Assembly: GCA_034044135.1 (NCBI GenBank)
Contig: CP139021.1
Location: 7,416,001 to 7,480,000, forward strand
Source of the DNA: Flammeovirgaceae bacterium SG7u.111
GTDB lineage: Bacteria; Bacteroidota; Bacteroidia; Cytophagales; Flammeovirgaceae
Length of the DNA: 64,000 bases
Direction: 5' to 3'
Shown in pieces: positions 47,052-56,012 of the stretch. How positions within the stretch are numbered: the first letter of the stretch is position 1; each line of letters opens with the position of its first letter. The translations under genes were made by a program, and so were the position numbers. The notes beneath the pieces are model-generated. The model made no database searches, was not told the DNA's origin, and saw only the letters and a list, made by a program, of their open reading frames with translations.

Positions 47052-47666
47052 CTATTGTTTTGCGGTGATGTCAAAATTGATAGTAACATCGTCACCACAT
47101 ACAATTTGACCAAACATAGCCGAAGGGGGCTTAATGTCGAATTCGGTCATTTTGAGGGTATGAGAGCCCAAGAAGTGTAGGTCTCCATTTTCCATTTTCT
47201 GACCTTCAAGCTCTAGTTCAACAGATTTGGTAGTGCCTGCCATGCTTAGGTCTCCTACAGCTTTTACCTTGAATTTGCCAGTAGATTTGTCAATGGTTTG
47301 AGTTGTTACTATAGGGGCAGTTGATTTGAAGGTGACTTCAGGGTATTCAGGCTCTTTAAAAGCATTAAAAATTTTGTTGTTCATGGTGGAGCCTCTGCCA
47401 CCATCCATTGTTTTTACCTTGAAGCTAACTTCTACACTCTTGATCTCATCTCCGTTTTTTGGACCTGATTTTTTTAGAAAAGCCTTCTCGACCACCAGTT
47501 TGCCTGTGACATCGGGGACAGTTGTAGTCCATTCATGTAGGGTAGAAGTTCCTTTGATTTCTGCAGAACTTTCTTCTGCGAGGGTGAAGTCTTGAGCCAT
47601 CAAAGTTTGGGCTGTGATTACCCAAATAAGGCTCATCATTATCAATTTACTAGATAGTTTGAACAT
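47052..47666 (-). CDS. YceI-family periplasmic protein
   Basis: A 204-residue protein with a signal peptide (1-24, ending LMAQ) and a YceI-like lipocalin barrel. Typical phrases: EIKGTSTLHEWTTTVPDVTG, FNAFKEPEYPEVTFKS, and AVGDLSMAGTTKSVELELE. YceI proteins bind polyisoprenoid lipids in a hydrophobic pocket. It seems to head a minus-strand unit with the SUMF1-like and oxidoreductase genes, though no promoter was recognised in the 413-base gap upstream. Confidence 0.88.
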   Translation of the reverse strand: MFKLSSKLIMMSLIWVITAQTLMAQDFTLAEESSAEIKGTSTLHEWTTTVPDVTGKLVVEKAFLKKSGPKNGDEIKSVEVSFKVKTMDGGRGSTMNNKIFNAFKEPEYPEVTFKSTAPIVTTQTIDKSTGKFKVKAVGDLSMAGTTKSVELELEGQKMENGDLHFLGSHTLKMTEFDIKPPSAMFGQIVCGDDVTINFDITAKQ

Positions 47667-47959
47667 TGTGAAAATTATTTAATTAAATAAAAAATGTGTA
47701 GCAGCATAATTTGTGAAGTCGGCCGAGAACACGCTGAATGATAACCCTCTAATACTAAGGAGGTAAAATGAGGTGAAATGCCCCCTTTTATTAGAGATAT
47801 AAATTTAATCTATGTGGAGTAAGCAATGAAAGAAATGGTACTTTAATTTGGCTCGTATGAGTTTTTGTTCGATAAACCACATTATTCTAATAGGGGAGCT
47901 GGCATTTGGTGCTGTAAATGGAGTGGCTGATCATTACCTCAACATGGTTTGCTGATAAT
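47667..47959. other. Gap upstream of the YceI-like gene
   Basis: About 290 bases with no gene and no full promoter match. An AAGGAGGT block at 47757-47764 is followed by ATG at 47769, but that frame stops after two codons. Confidence 0.4.
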
Positions 47960-47994
47960 GAAAAAAATGAGGGCTTGAGTTTTTATCAAGCCCT
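47960..47994 (-). terminator. Terminator of trmD
   Basis: A perfect 9-bp stem (47970-47978 with 47986-47994). The minus strand then reads CATTTTTTTC. It lies 86 bases past the trmD stop. Confidence 0.82.
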
Positions 47995-48079
47995 ATTGCT
48001 AAGGTTTGTCCAAAAGCCAGCTTTTTAGCTTGTGGAACACAATGAGATTGCCTAAATACTATCTCTAGTGGGATTTGGA

Positions 48080-48805
48080 TTATTTTTTCTTCTCTTTGAC
48101 GCTTTCCTGTACTAGCCCATTTTTTTTCAATTTTTCAAAGAGTTCAGGCCTTCTTTTTTTAGTTCGTTTAATAGATTCCTCTAGTCTCCATGCTTCTATT
48201 TTTGCATCGTTGCCAGAGCGCACTATTTCGGGGACAGCCATTCCTTTGTATTCCGCAGGCCGGGTATAAACGGGAGGTGCTACCAAATCGTCTTGAAAAG
48301 AATCGGTAAGGGCAGAAGTCTCATCGGAAAGTACGCCAGGGAGTAAACGGATGATGGCATCTGCAACTACGGCAGCGGCAAGTTCTCCACCTGAGAGTAC
48401 ATAATCGCCAATACTGATTTCCTTAGTGATAAAATGCTCTCTCACTCGTTCGTCCACGCCTTTGTAATGCCCGCAGAGGATAATCAAGTTCTTCTGGAGG
48501 GAAAGTTGGTTTGCTGTTTTTTGTTCAAACTGCTCGCCGTCAGGAGTCATGTAGATTACCTCGTCGTAGTCTCTTTCCTCTTTCAATTTGCTTATGCAGC
48601 GGTCAATCGGCTCTATCATCATTACCATGCCTGCGCCTGCGCCAAAAGCATAGTCGTCAATTTGCTTGTGCTTCATGGTAGAATATTCCCGAAGGTCGTG
48701 GATATGCACTTCTACCACCCCTTTTTGCTGGGCGCGGTGCAAAATGGACTGGTTGAAAGGGCTTTCCAATAATTTTGGTAGGCAAGTGATGATATCTATT
48801 CGCAT
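48080..48805 (-). CDS. trmD: tRNA (guanine37-N1)-methyltransferase
   Basis: A 241-residue SPOUT enzyme that methylates G37 of tRNAs for Leu, Pro and Arg using S-adenosylmethionine, which prevents frameshifting. The start is ATG 48805 ([13 protein letters not shown]), matching the family N-terminus; the frame runs on to 48907. The trefoil-knot signature is seen as [13 protein letters not shown] and [16 protein letters not shown] (about 105-145). The C-terminal helices end in a basic tail. In many genomes trmD lies with rpsP, rimM and rplS; here it stands alone after leuB. Confidence 0.97.
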   Translation of the reverse strand: MRIDIITCLPKLLESPFNQSILHRAQQKGVVEVHIHDLREYSTMKHKQIDDYAFGAGAGMVMMIEPIDRCISKLKEERDYDEVIYMTPDGEQFEQKTANQLSLQKNLIILCGHYKGVDERVREHFITKEISIGDYVLSGGELAAAVVADAIIRLLPGVLSDETSALTDSFQDDLVAPPVYTRPAEYKGMAVPEIVRSGNDAKIEAWRLEESIKRTKKRRPELFEKLKKNGLVQESVKEKKK

Positions 48806-48889
48806 GTTCTTACTGCAATTTTTTTGGTGCAAAAATAGAGGAAGTGGAGGACAAAAAAGAACCTTGTGTTTTCGAAGGAAAAATAGGGC

Positions 48890-48918
48890 ACAAAAAAAGC
48901 CCGGCATTGCCGAGCTTT
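48890..48918 (-). terminator. Terminator of the leuCDB unit
   Basis: A 10-bp stem with one wobble on the minus strand (48909-48918 with 48896-48905), an AAT loop and seven T. It lies 26 bases after the leuB stop. Confidence 0.88.
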
Positions 48919-48943
48919 CCTATGAAATTATGAGTACAAAAGA

Positions 48944-50005
48944 CTAAATCAATGATGCGATTTTGTCTCCTACTTCAGTAGTCGAGTAGTTTTTCTCTGG
49001 GTTGATATCAACCGTTACAAAACCGGTGTTCAAGGCTTCTTCTACAGCATCCCTAATTGCTTTTGCTTCTTCTACCATATCGAAAGAAGTTTCTAGCAAC
49101 ATAGCAGCTGAAAGGATAGAGGCCATAGGGTTAGCTATATTTTTGCCAGCAGCCTGTGGGTAAGAACCGTGGATAGGCTCGTATAAGCCCAAACCGCTTC
49201 CAATAGAAGCAGAAGGCAACATGCCCAATGAGCCAGCAATTACAGAAGCTTCATCGGTGATGATGTCACCAAATAAGTTTTCGGTTAAGATTACATCGAA
49301 CTGAGAAGGGTTCAAGATCAACTGCATAGCAGCGTTATCTACAAACAAGAACTCCAATTTTACCTCAGGGTAGTTTTCTGCGGCAAACTTAGTCACTACT
49401 TCTCTCCAAAGCCTTGAAGTTACCAACACGTTTGCCTTATCTACTAAGGTAACGAGGTTTCTTCTCTTCTTAGCAGCTTCAAAAGCGAGCTTAGAAATTC
49501 TGATGATTTCTTCTTCGGTGTAGATGCTGGTTTCAAAAGCAGTTTTTCCATCTTCAGATCTGCCTCTTGGAGAACCGAAATATAGCCCTCCAGTCAATTC
49601 TCTAAACACCAAGATATCTGTTCCGCTGATGCGGTCAGCTTTTAGAGGAGAAGCTTCTTCCAATACTTTGTAGCTCTGAACGGGGCGCAAGTTGGCAAAA
49701 AGGCCCAACATTTTCCTCATTCTCAATAAACCTTGCTCTGGGCGTACAGGTGCAGTAGGATCATTGTCATATTTTGGGTGGCCAATAGCTCCGAAAAGAA
49801 CAGCATCTGAGTTTTTACAAACTTCGTAAGTCTCATTTGGAAAAGGGTCGCCAGTTTCGTCGATGGCCACAGCGCCTACCAAAGCTTCAGTGAAGTTGAA
49901 CTCATGACCAAATTTTGCAGCTACTGCGTTTAATACTTTTACTCCTTCTGCGGCAACTTCAGGGCCTATGCCATCGCCACCAAGTAATCCTATATTTTTT
50001 TTCAT
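48944..50005 (-). CDS. leuB: 3-isopropylmalate dehydrogenase
   Basis: A 353-residue NAD-dependent decarboxylating dehydrogenase that makes 2-oxoisocaproate, the last specific step before leucine transamination. Motifs: GDGIGPEV (9-16), the substrate-binding RPEQGLLRMRKMLGLFANLRP (about 93-113), FRELTGGLYFG, and the metal-binding signature with NLFGDIITDEASVIAGSLGMLPSAS (about 244-268). It is third in the leuC-leuD-leuB unit, 67 bases after leuD, followed directly by the terminator. Confidence 0.97.
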   Translation of the reverse strand: MKKNIGLLGGDGIGPEVAAEGVKVLNAVAAKFGHEFNFTEALVGAVAIDETGDPFPNETYEVCKNSDAVLFGAIGHPKYDNDPTAPVRPEQGLLRMRKMLGLFANLRPVQSYKVLEEASPLKADRISGTDILVFRELTGGLYFGSPRGRSEDGKTAFETSIYTEEEIIRISKLAFEAAKKRRNLVTLVDKANVLVTSRLWREVVTKFAAENYPEVKLEFLFVDNAAMQLILNPSQFDVILTENLFGDIITDEASVIAGSLGMLPSASIGSGLGLYEPIHGSYPQAAGKNIANPMASILSAAMLLETSFDMVEEAKAIRDAVEEALNTGFVTVDINPEKNYSTTEVGDKIASLI

Positions 50006-50072
50006 TTCAATCGGACTTAAAAAAACTGCCCAAGGTAAAGGCGAGCCTAATCCTTGGGCAAAAGAATTTATT

Positions 50073-50666
50073 TTAGAATTTTATTTTACTGTCTTCGTAT
50101 GCCTCTATTTTGTCTTTTAGGCTTAAGATATAGTCTATATCATCATAGCCATTGATCATACAGGTTTTTTTGTACTCGTCTATTTCAAAAGACTCTGACT
50201 CGCCAGTACTCAAAATAGTAATGGTTTGGTTCACAAGGTCAATTTTGAATTCTGTTTTATGGTCACTTTCAATTGCTTTGAAAATTGTGCCCAAAAATGC
50301 TTCAGAAACCTGTACAGGTAGCAAGCCATTGTTCAAGGCATTGCCTTTGAAAATATCGGCAAAGAAAGAAGAAATAACTACTTTAAAAGGATAATCCCTT
50401 ATAGCCCAAGCAGCGTGCTCACGAGAAGAACCGCTACCAAAGTTTTTTCCACCAACCAATATTTCGCCAGCGTAAGTAGAGTCATTCAACACAAAATCCT
50501 CTTTTGGCGAACCATCTGGGTTGTATCTCCAATCTCTGAAAAGGTTTTCCCCAAAACCATCTCTGGTAGTGGCCTTCAAAAATCTAGCTGGTATAATCTG
50601 GTCTGTATCTACATCTTCCACTTGCAAAGGAACTGCAGTAGAAACTAATGTTTGAAATTTTTCCAT
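50073..50666 (-). CDS. leuD: 3-isopropylmalate dehydratase small subunit
   Basis: A 197-residue swivelling subunit that partners LeuC to turn 2-isopropylmalate into 3-isopropylmalate. Family phrases are [13 protein letters not shown] (about 19-31), [14 protein letters not shown] (about 76-89) and NNGLLPVQV. Length is standard for the long LeuD form. It lies between leuC (60 bases upstream) and leuB (67 bases downstream) on the same strand. Confidence 0.97.
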   Translation of the reverse strand: MEKFQTLVSTAVPLQVEDVDTDQIIPARFLKATTRDGFGENLFRDWRYNPDGSPKEDFVLNDSTYAGEILVGGKNFGSGSSREHAAWAIRDYPFKVVISSFFADIFKGNALNNGLLPVQVSEAFLGTIFKAIESDHKTEFKIDLVNQTITILSTGESESFEIDEYKKTCMINGYDDIDYILSLKDKIEAYEDSKIKF

Positions 50667-50726
50667 TATTTAAACTGTATTTTAAAATTTTGAACAAGGA
50701 TGAATGAAACTGATAGAAATGGCAGC

Positions 50727-52127
50727 TTAGTTGCTTTCTCTCACATCAGTGATGTACCCATTGATAGCAGCGGCTGCTACAGTAAGTGGGCTGGCCAATA
50801 AAGTTCTGGCACCTGGTCCTTGTCTTCCTTCAAAGTTTCTGTTTGACGTAGAAATGCTGTACTGCCCTTTAGGAACTTTATCATCATTCATAGCCAAACA
50901 TGCTGAGCAACCTGGTTCACGGAATTTGAAACCAGCTTCTTCAATAATCTTATCCAATCCTTCTTCCTTTGCTTGTTTTTCAACAAGTTTAGAACCTGGA
51001 ACTATAAGGTCGTTAATGTGCTCGGCCTTTTTCTTTCCTTTCACATAATCGGCAAAAATTCTCAAATCTTCTATTCTGCCGTTGGTACAGCTTCCCAAGA
51101 AAATCCAGTCGATTTTTTTGCCTAGCATTTTATCGCCAGGGGCAAAACCCATGTAATCCAAAGATTTCTTGAACGTGATTTGGTTGTTTTCTCCGTCGAT
51201 GGTGTCCAACGTAGGGATTGAACTATCAACTTTTACGCCCATGCCAGGGTTGGTACCGTAAGTTACCATTGGGGCAATATCCGCAGCGTCGATGTAAAGC
51301 TCTTTGTCAAACTTCGCATCGTCATCAGATTTCAATGTGCTCCAGTAAGCAACTGCTTTGTCCCAACCTTCGCCTTTTGGTGCGAATTCTCTTCCTTGTA
51401 TATACTCAAAAGTAGTTTGGTCAGGAGCTATCATGCCACCTCTCGCGCCCATCTCAATAGACATGTTACAGATGGTCATCCTTGCTTCCATAGAAAGAGC
51501 TTCGATCGCCGTGCCACAGAATTCTACAAAATAACCTGTACCTCCCGAAGAAGAAATTTTAGAGATGATGTAAAGGATAATATCTTTTGAAAGAACTCCT
51601 TTGGACAAAGTACCATCTATTTGGATTTTCATGGTTTTTGGCTTAGCCTGTAAAAGGCACTGAGTAGCCAAAACACTTTCCACTTGGCTAGTGCCAATTC
51701 CGAAAGCAATAGAACCAAATGCACCGTGAGTAGAAGTGTGAGAATCGCCACATACTATCGTCATGCCTGGTTGAGTAATACCTAGCTCAGGACCGATGAT
51801 ATGAACAATACCGTGGTACTTGTGCCCTAGGCCAAACATCTGTACGCCATATTTCTCGCAGTTGTCTTTCAACTTTGCTACTTGTAGCCTTGAAAGCTCT
51901 TCTTGGATAGGCAAATGTTGGTTTTCTGTAGGAACGTTATGGTCAGGTGTTGCTACTGTATTTTGAGGGCGAAAGGCTTTAATGCCTCTTTTTTCGAGCC
52001 CAGAAAAAGCCTGAGGACTGGTCACTTCGTGCACTAAGTGCTTGTCGATATATAGAATATGGGTAGTATCATTAATGCTGTGAACAACATGTGCATCCCA
52101 CACTTTTTCGAACAGAGTTTTTCCCAT
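50727..52127 (-). CDS. leuC: 3-isopropylmalate dehydratase large subunit
   Basis: A 466-residue aconitase-family protein holding the [4Fe-4S] cluster. The start is ATG 52127 ([15 protein letters not shown]), matching the family; the frame runs on to 52178. Seen: [31 protein letters not shown], the first cluster Cys in FLGSCTNGR, and the other two in [11 protein letters not shown]. It is first in leuC-leuD-leuB. The 5' leader of about 260 bases has a promoter, small open frames and two terminator-like hairpins, suggesting attenuation-type control. Confidence 0.97.
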   Translation of the reverse strand: MGKTLFEKVWDAHVVHSINDTTHILYIDKHLVHEVTSPQAFSGLEKRGIKAFRPQNTVATPDHNVPTENQHLPIQEELSRLQVAKLKDNCEKYGVQMFGLGHKYHGIVHIIGPELGITQPGMTIVCGDSHTSTHGAFGSIAFGIGTSQVESVLATQCLLQAKPKTMKIQIDGTLSKGVLSKDIILYIISKISSSGGTGYFVEFCGTAIEALSMEARMTICNMSIEMGARGGMIAPDQTTFEYIQGREFAPKGEGWDKAVAYWSTLKSDDDAKFDKELYIDAADIAPMVTYGTNPGMGVKVDSSIPTLDTIDGENNQITFKKSLDYMGFAPGDKMLGKKIDWIFLGSCTNGRIEDLRIFADYVKGKKKAEHINDLIVPGSKLVEKQAKEEGLDKIIEEAGFKFREPGCSACLAMNDDKVPKGQYSISTSNRNFEGRQGPGARTLLASPLTVAAAAINGYITDVRESN

Positions 52128-52180
52128 TATCTGTAAAGTTTTAATTATATTGAAATAAGTATAAAGTTTTATGACCAAAA

Positions 52181-52200
52181 CAAATGAGCGAACTCATTTG
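52181..52200 (-). promoter_or_regulatory. UUCG-capped hairpin in the leuC leader
   Basis: An 8-bp perfect stem (52181-52188 with 52193-52200). On the minus strand its loop is TTCG, a very stable RNA tetraloop. It is followed by TTTTGG and lies 53 bases before the leuC start. Confidence 0.7.
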
Positions 52201-52241
52201 TGAGCGGCTTATTCAAAAGCCTTGGAGTTTAGTTTTGGGGT

Positions 52242-52291
52242 AAAAAAATTCAGCTTGCATCCCTCAGTTAAATTTGAAGTTTGCTAAGCTG
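52242..52291 (-). terminator. Candidate attenuator terminator in the leuC leader
   Basis: On the minus strand CAGCTTAGC (52283-52291) pairs, with one bulge, with GCAAGCTG (52251-52258), followed by AATTTTTTTA. It is placed between the promoter and leuC, so it could end transcription early. Confidence 0.5.
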
Positions 52292-52327
52292 CTTTGAGTC
52301 ACCGTTGCGAAAACTACTCCTAAAAGT

Positions 52328-52366
52328 CTAGCTTTTCTGCCTAATTCTCTCTTTTAGAATTTTCAT
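52328..52366 (-). other. Short leader open frame upstream of leuC
   Basis: ATG plus 11 codons and a stop, coding MKILKERIRQKS, about 30 bases downstream of the -7 element. It has one Leu and two Ile, so it is only weakly like a leucine-sensing leader peptide. A second 15-codon frame (52213-52260) follows. Translation of either is unproven. Confidence 0.3.
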
Positions 52367-52395
52367 TGAATAGCCGCTAGTACTTAATGATTTTT

Positions 52396-52429
52396 CAAAT
52401 ATACTCTAAAAAAAATTATCTTGTGACAA
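52396..52429 (-). promoter_or_regulatory. Promoter of leuCDB
   Basis: On the minus strand, TTG (52427-52429), a 23-base spacer and TATATTTG (52396-52403). Transcription would begin near 52390, leaving a leader of about 260 bases. Confidence 0.6.
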
Positions 52430-52443
52430 GAGAATTGATGATC

Positions 52444-53103
52444 CTATGCTAATTCTGCAATAACAGTTTGCCCACCTACGGTTTTCTGTTCAAGGGAGAC
52501 TTTAACTTCTGCATCAAGAGGCAAAAATATATCTACCCTTGATCCAAACTTAATGAAGCCAAATTCTTCACCTTGGTCTACCTTGTCTCCTTCATTTATG
52601 TACCACCTAATTCGGCGGGCCATAGCGCCGGCTATTTGTCTAAAGAGAATTTCTATTCCGCTTTCATGTTGGACTACCGTGGTCGTACGCTCATTTTCAG
52701 TACTAGATTTTGGGTGCCACGCTACCAAATATTTGCCCGGGTGGTATTTAAAATACTTAACTATTCCAGCAATAGGGTTTCTGTTGATATGTACATTTAC
52801 TGGGGACATAAAAATAGAGACTTGCCTACGTGCTTCTTTGAAATATTCGTTTTCTACTGTTTCTTCTATCACTACAACTTTTCCGTCGGCAGGGGCAATA
52901 ACATGTTTGGTATTGACTGGCACAATCCTTTTAGGGCTTCTGAAGAACTGAAGGATAAGCAAGAAAAATACAAGGCTTGCCGTAGCAGTGAGGTAATATA
53001 TCCACGCTGGGTCAGGGAAAAAGGTTTTTACGCCAACCGTAATTGCGCCTAGCACAACTAAGGTTACTATCAAAATGAGATGCCCTTCCTTATGAATGGT
53101 CAT
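52444..53103 (-). CDS. psd: Phosphatidylserine decarboxylase-family protein, short form
   Basis: A 219-residue membrane-linked enzyme that turns phosphatidylserine into phosphatidylethanolamine. Two hydrophobic helices (about 9-27 and 33-54) lead into the catalytic part. Conserved residues are Asp73 in APADGKV, His105 in MSPVNVHINR, and the self-cleavage site Gly187-Ser188 in FGSR, where the serine becomes the pyruvoyl cofactor. The short length is that of the archaeal-type/short Psd found in Bacteroidota. It is 72 bases downstream of gdhA on the same strand. Confidence 0.94.
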   Translation of the reverse strand: MTIHKEGHLILIVTLVVLGAITVGVKTFFPDPAWIYYLTATASLVFFLLILQFFRSPKRIVPVNTKHVIAPADGKVVVIEETVENEYFKEARRQVSIFMSPVNVHINRNPIAGIVKYFKYHPGKYLVAWHPKSSTENERTTTVVQHESGIEILFRQIAGAMARRIRWYINEGDKVDQGEEFGFIKFGSRVDIFLPLDAEVKVSLEQKTVGGQTVIAELA

Positions 53104-53175
53104 AGATTTATGCTGTCTTTGGATTATTTAAATAGTGTAAAAAGAAAGGGGCGAACCCCTTTCCGTTTTGCAAAG

Positions 53176-54450
53176 TTAATAGCTTCCACGGAGTTTATTT
53201 GTTTCCGCTACTTTAGAAATAGCAACTATATAGGCTGCGATTCTCATAGTGACGTCATATTTTACAGAAGTCTGGTAAACCCTTTCAAAAGATTCTTTCA
53301 TAATTCTGTCCATTCGGCGGTTTACCCGCTCTTGTGTCCATTTGTAGCCTAAGCGGTTTTGTACCCACTCAAAATAAGAAACTGTTACTCCGCCTGCATT
53401 TGCCAAAATATCCGGCACTACCCTCGTTCCCTTTCCATAAATAATAGGGTCGGCTTTAGCTGTCATTGGTCCGTTAGCACCTTCTACTATCAGCTTGGCA
53501 TTTATCCTATGTGCATTGACAGGGGTAATTACGTCTTCTTTAGCTGCTGGCACTAGTAAATCGACCTCTAGTTCTAGTAGCTCTTCGTTGGTGATAAGCT
53601 CGCCGCCGTCAAACCCTGCTAATGTATTATTATGCTCTTTTTTATATTCCAGTGCTTTCTTGATATCAATGCCATTTGCATTATAAAAAGCGCCTGTATG
53701 ATCACTTATACCTAAGATTTTCACTCCTCTTTCTGCTAGCAAACTTGCCGCATGACTACCTACATTACCAAAACCTTGTACAGCGCAAGTAGCTTTTGCT
53801 GGAATAATCCTTATTTTTTCCATCGCTACCAACGCAGAAACCATCACGCCTCGCCCTGTAGCTTCAGCTCTACCAAGCGAGCCTCCTAGTACCAAAGGTT
53901 TTCCTGTAACTACGGCATTTACTGTTTTTCCATTGGCTTTTGAGTATTCATCCATAATCCAAGCCATTTCTTGAGGCCCGGTTCCCATATCAGGAGCAGG
54001 TATGTCGAGTTCAGGCCCAAAAATTTGGTACATAGATACTGTATATGCTCGGGTCAGCCTTTCTAGCTCAGCTTGGGACATCTCCCATGGAGTACAGGTA
54101 ATTCCACCTTTTGCACCGCCATAAGGGATATCAACTACGGCACATTTCCAGGTCATCCATGCAGCCAAGGCTTTTACCTCGTCAAGGTTTACGCCGGGAT
54201 CGTAGCGCACGCCACCTTTTGAGGGACCCAGCGTATCGGAATGGATCACACGGTAGCCTTCAAATACTCTTTTGCTACCATCGTCCATAGTGATAGGTAG
54301 GGAAACTATTACCTGTTTTGAGGGGCTTTTCAGCACTTCGTACGTTTCTCGGTCTAGCCCTAGTTTTTGGGCCGCAATGTCAAACCTTGACATCATTGAT
54401 TCAAACGGGTTCTCCTTGTCTTTTATAGGAGCGGGTTCGATATATGCCAT
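53176..54450 (-). CDS. gdhA: Glutamate dehydrogenase (Glu/Leu/Phe/Val family)
   Basis: A 424-residue enzyme that interconverts glutamate with 2-oxoglutarate and ammonia. Substrate-binding residues are visible in GPSKGGVRYDPGVN (about 77-90), MTWKCAVVDIPYGGAKGGI (catalytic Lys, about 99-117) and PAPDMGTG (about 152-159). The nucleotide loop is CAVQGFGNVGSHAA. Length and the VVDIPYGGAKGG form fit the NAD-type hexameric GDH of this phylum. Leucine/valine dehydrogenase relatives are shorter (about 350-370), so glutamate is the likely substrate. No promoter was recognised in the 151-base gap to the divergent peptidase gene. Confidence 0.93.
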   Translation of the reverse strand: MAYIEPAPIKDKENPFESMMSRFDIAAQKLGLDRETYEVLKSPSKQVIVSLPITMDDGSKRVFEGYRVIHSDTLGPSKGGVRYDPGVNLDEVKALAAWMTWKCAVVDIPYGGAKGGITCTPWEMSQAELERLTRAYTVSMYQIFGPELDIPAPDMGTGPQEMAWIMDEYSKANGKTVNAVVTGKPLVLGGSLGRAEATGRGVMVSALVAMEKIRIIPAKATCAVQGFGNVGSHAASLLAERGVKILGISDHTGAFYNANGIDIKKALEYKKEHNNTLAGFDGGELITNEELLELEVDLLVPAAKEDVITPVNAHRINAKLIVEGANGPMTAKADPIIYGKGTRVVPDILANAGGVTVSYFEWVQNRLGYKWTQERVNRRMDRIMKESFERVYQTSVKYDVTMRIAAYIVAISKVAETNKLRGSY

Positions 54451-54601
54451 AATTGTCTTTTTATAAGGTGATTATGTGTGTTATATTGGTGTTTGCAAAT
54501 TAAGTTGGATTATTTTGAAAAGGAATAATTTTTTAAGGAACTCTTATACAAAACTTGCCTTTTTATAATAAGTATTTGTTAGTACGCTATTTGATAACCT
54601 T

Positions 54602-55174
54602 ATGGGCATGGATAAAAGGATAATTAAAGCAGTTTTGGTGGTGGTAGGGTTGTTCGCTTTCTACAAAGTAGTGCCACGAAATTCTGCATTGGACTCTCCT
54701 CAGATTATAGGAAAGGTTAATCCTATAGTAGAACTTGAGCACAAGGTATTTGAAAGTGTCGATGCAGAGGAGAAACGTGAAAAAATTGTGACCTATTCTC
54801 AATTTTTTTTGGGAGTGCCCTATAAGTATGCTGCAACAGACCCTAAAGTAGGTTTTGATTGTTCTGGCTTTGTTTATTATGTGTTCAAACATTTTAATGT
54901 TTCAGTTCCGCGGTCATCTTCGGTTTTTCAAACTTTTGGAGAAGAGGTTTCTATAGAAGATGCCCAAAAAGCAGATATTATTGTATTTACAGGTACAGAC
55001 CATACCAAGCAAAAAGCGGGTCATGTTGGCATAGTGATAGGAAATGAAGATGGGAAATTGACCTTTATCCACGCTTCCTCATCTAAAAAAAGAAATGGTG
55101 TGGTAACCAATGTATTACAAGAAGGCTTACGTTACCAGCAGAGGTTTATGAGCATTAGGCGGGTGATAAAATAG
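54602..55174 (+). CDS. NlpC/P60-family cell-wall peptidase
   Basis: A 190-residue protein with an N-terminal anchor or signal helix (about 7-22). A C40 papain-like peptidase domain occupies about 60-185. The catalytic Cys is in FDCSGFVYYVF (about residues 89-99), the His in AGHVGIVIG (about 140-148), and the third residue is His in FIHASS. Such enzymes cut peptide links in peptidoglycan, usually D-Glu-diaminopimelate. It is monocistronic, divergent from gdhA. Confidence 0.9.
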   Translation: MGMDKRIIKAVLVVVGLFAFYKVVPRNSALDSPQIIGKVNPIVELEHKVFESVDAEEKREKIVTYSQFFLGVPYKYAATDPKVGFDCSGFVYYVFKHFNVSVPRSSSVFQTFGEEVSIEDAQKADIIVFTGTDHTKQKAGHVGIVIGNEDGKLTFIHASSSKKRNGVVTNVLQEGLRYQQRFMSIRRVIK

Positions 55175-55332
55175 TGGTTTGCGACTGGTTTTATGAAGGT
55201 TAAAGTTAATATTTCTCTTATATTTGTTTTGAAGTTAAGAAGGTGCTAATTTTACTTCAAATAGTGCAATTAAGCTTTTTTCAGGTGGTTAAGGGCAGTT
55301 TCTTTCCTTAATATGTAATGATTATCTGCTTG

Positions 55333-55360
55333 TTGCTCATTATTTTAGGCTGTAAATTTG
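55333..55360 (+). promoter_or_regulatory. Promoter of the coaD operon
   Basis: TTG (55333-55335), a 17-base spacer and TAAATTTG (55353-55360), a full consensus match, ending 29 bases before the first start codon. Confidence 0.6.
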
Positions 55361-55389
55361 TTATACTTGCATAAAAAATTATTCACAAA

Positions 55390-56010
55390 ATGACTAAAAC
55401 AAGACTCTTTTCGTACGCTCTCATTCCCATCATTGTAATACTAGGTTGGGGACTTTACAGGAGCATCGCTGGTAAAATCGAATTGGCTGAGAATATCAAA
55501 AAGTCAGAGAGCCAGGTTATCGCTAAGCTGTTAATGATCAGGGAAGCTGAAAAAGCTTACATGACGAAATATGGTGATTTTACAAGCAGCTTTGATACGC
55601 TCGCGAGTTTTATCAAAGAAGATTCGTTATTTATCATCGAGAAAAAGGAGATTATCCAGCCTCGTACCAAAAATGACCCATTGTACTGGACGAATACTGA
55701 TAGTATCAGGATAGAAATGGATACCATTGGAGTAGAGATGGTTGATGAAAAACTTTTCCCAAAGGATAAATTTCCTAACTTCAACCCAGACATGATAGCA
55801 TATGTACCTGGCTACGATATATCGGAAGGGAAGAAATTTGAAATTTATACTGGTGAGGTAGATAAAGGTGGTGTTAAAGTTGACGTGATTGAAGTTGTCG
55901 ACCCTTATCCGCTTGACCCAACCAGAAGTGATGATCACCCTAGCCGTATTCGTTGGAATTTGCGTTTTGGGTCTAAAACTGATGTAACCCTTTCAGGAAA
56001 CTGGGAATAA
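55390..56010 (+). CDS. Conserved membrane-anchored protein with pilin-like N-terminus
   Basis: A 206-residue protein with one N-terminal transmembrane helix (about 7-25), a helix running on to about residue 60 (REAEKAYMTKYGDFT), and a beta-rich C-terminal part ending NLRFGSKTDVTLSGNWE. A long N-terminal helix that passes from membrane to an 'REAEKAY...Y.DFTSSFDTLASFI' phrase is like pseudopilins, but the usual Gly-Phe cleavage site is not visible, so this stays a resemblance. It leads a tight operon: 2 bases to the DUF3822 gene, which overlaps coaD. Confidence 0.7.
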   Translation: MTKTRLFSYALIPIIVILGWGLYRSIAGKIELAENIKKSESQVIAKLLMIREAEKAYMTKYGDFTSSFDTLASFIKEDSLFIIEKKEIIQPRTKNDPLYWTNTDSIRIEMDTIGVEMVDEKLFPKDKFPNFNPDMIAYVPGYDISEGKKFEIYTGEVDKGGVKVDVIEVVDPYPLDPTRSDDHPSRIRWNLRFGSKTDVTLSGNWE

Positions 56011-56012
56011 TT

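Noticed and set aside
47757-47771. Shine-Dalgarno-like AAGGAGGT followed by ATG
   Set aside because: The frame ends after two codons, so no peptide is encoded.
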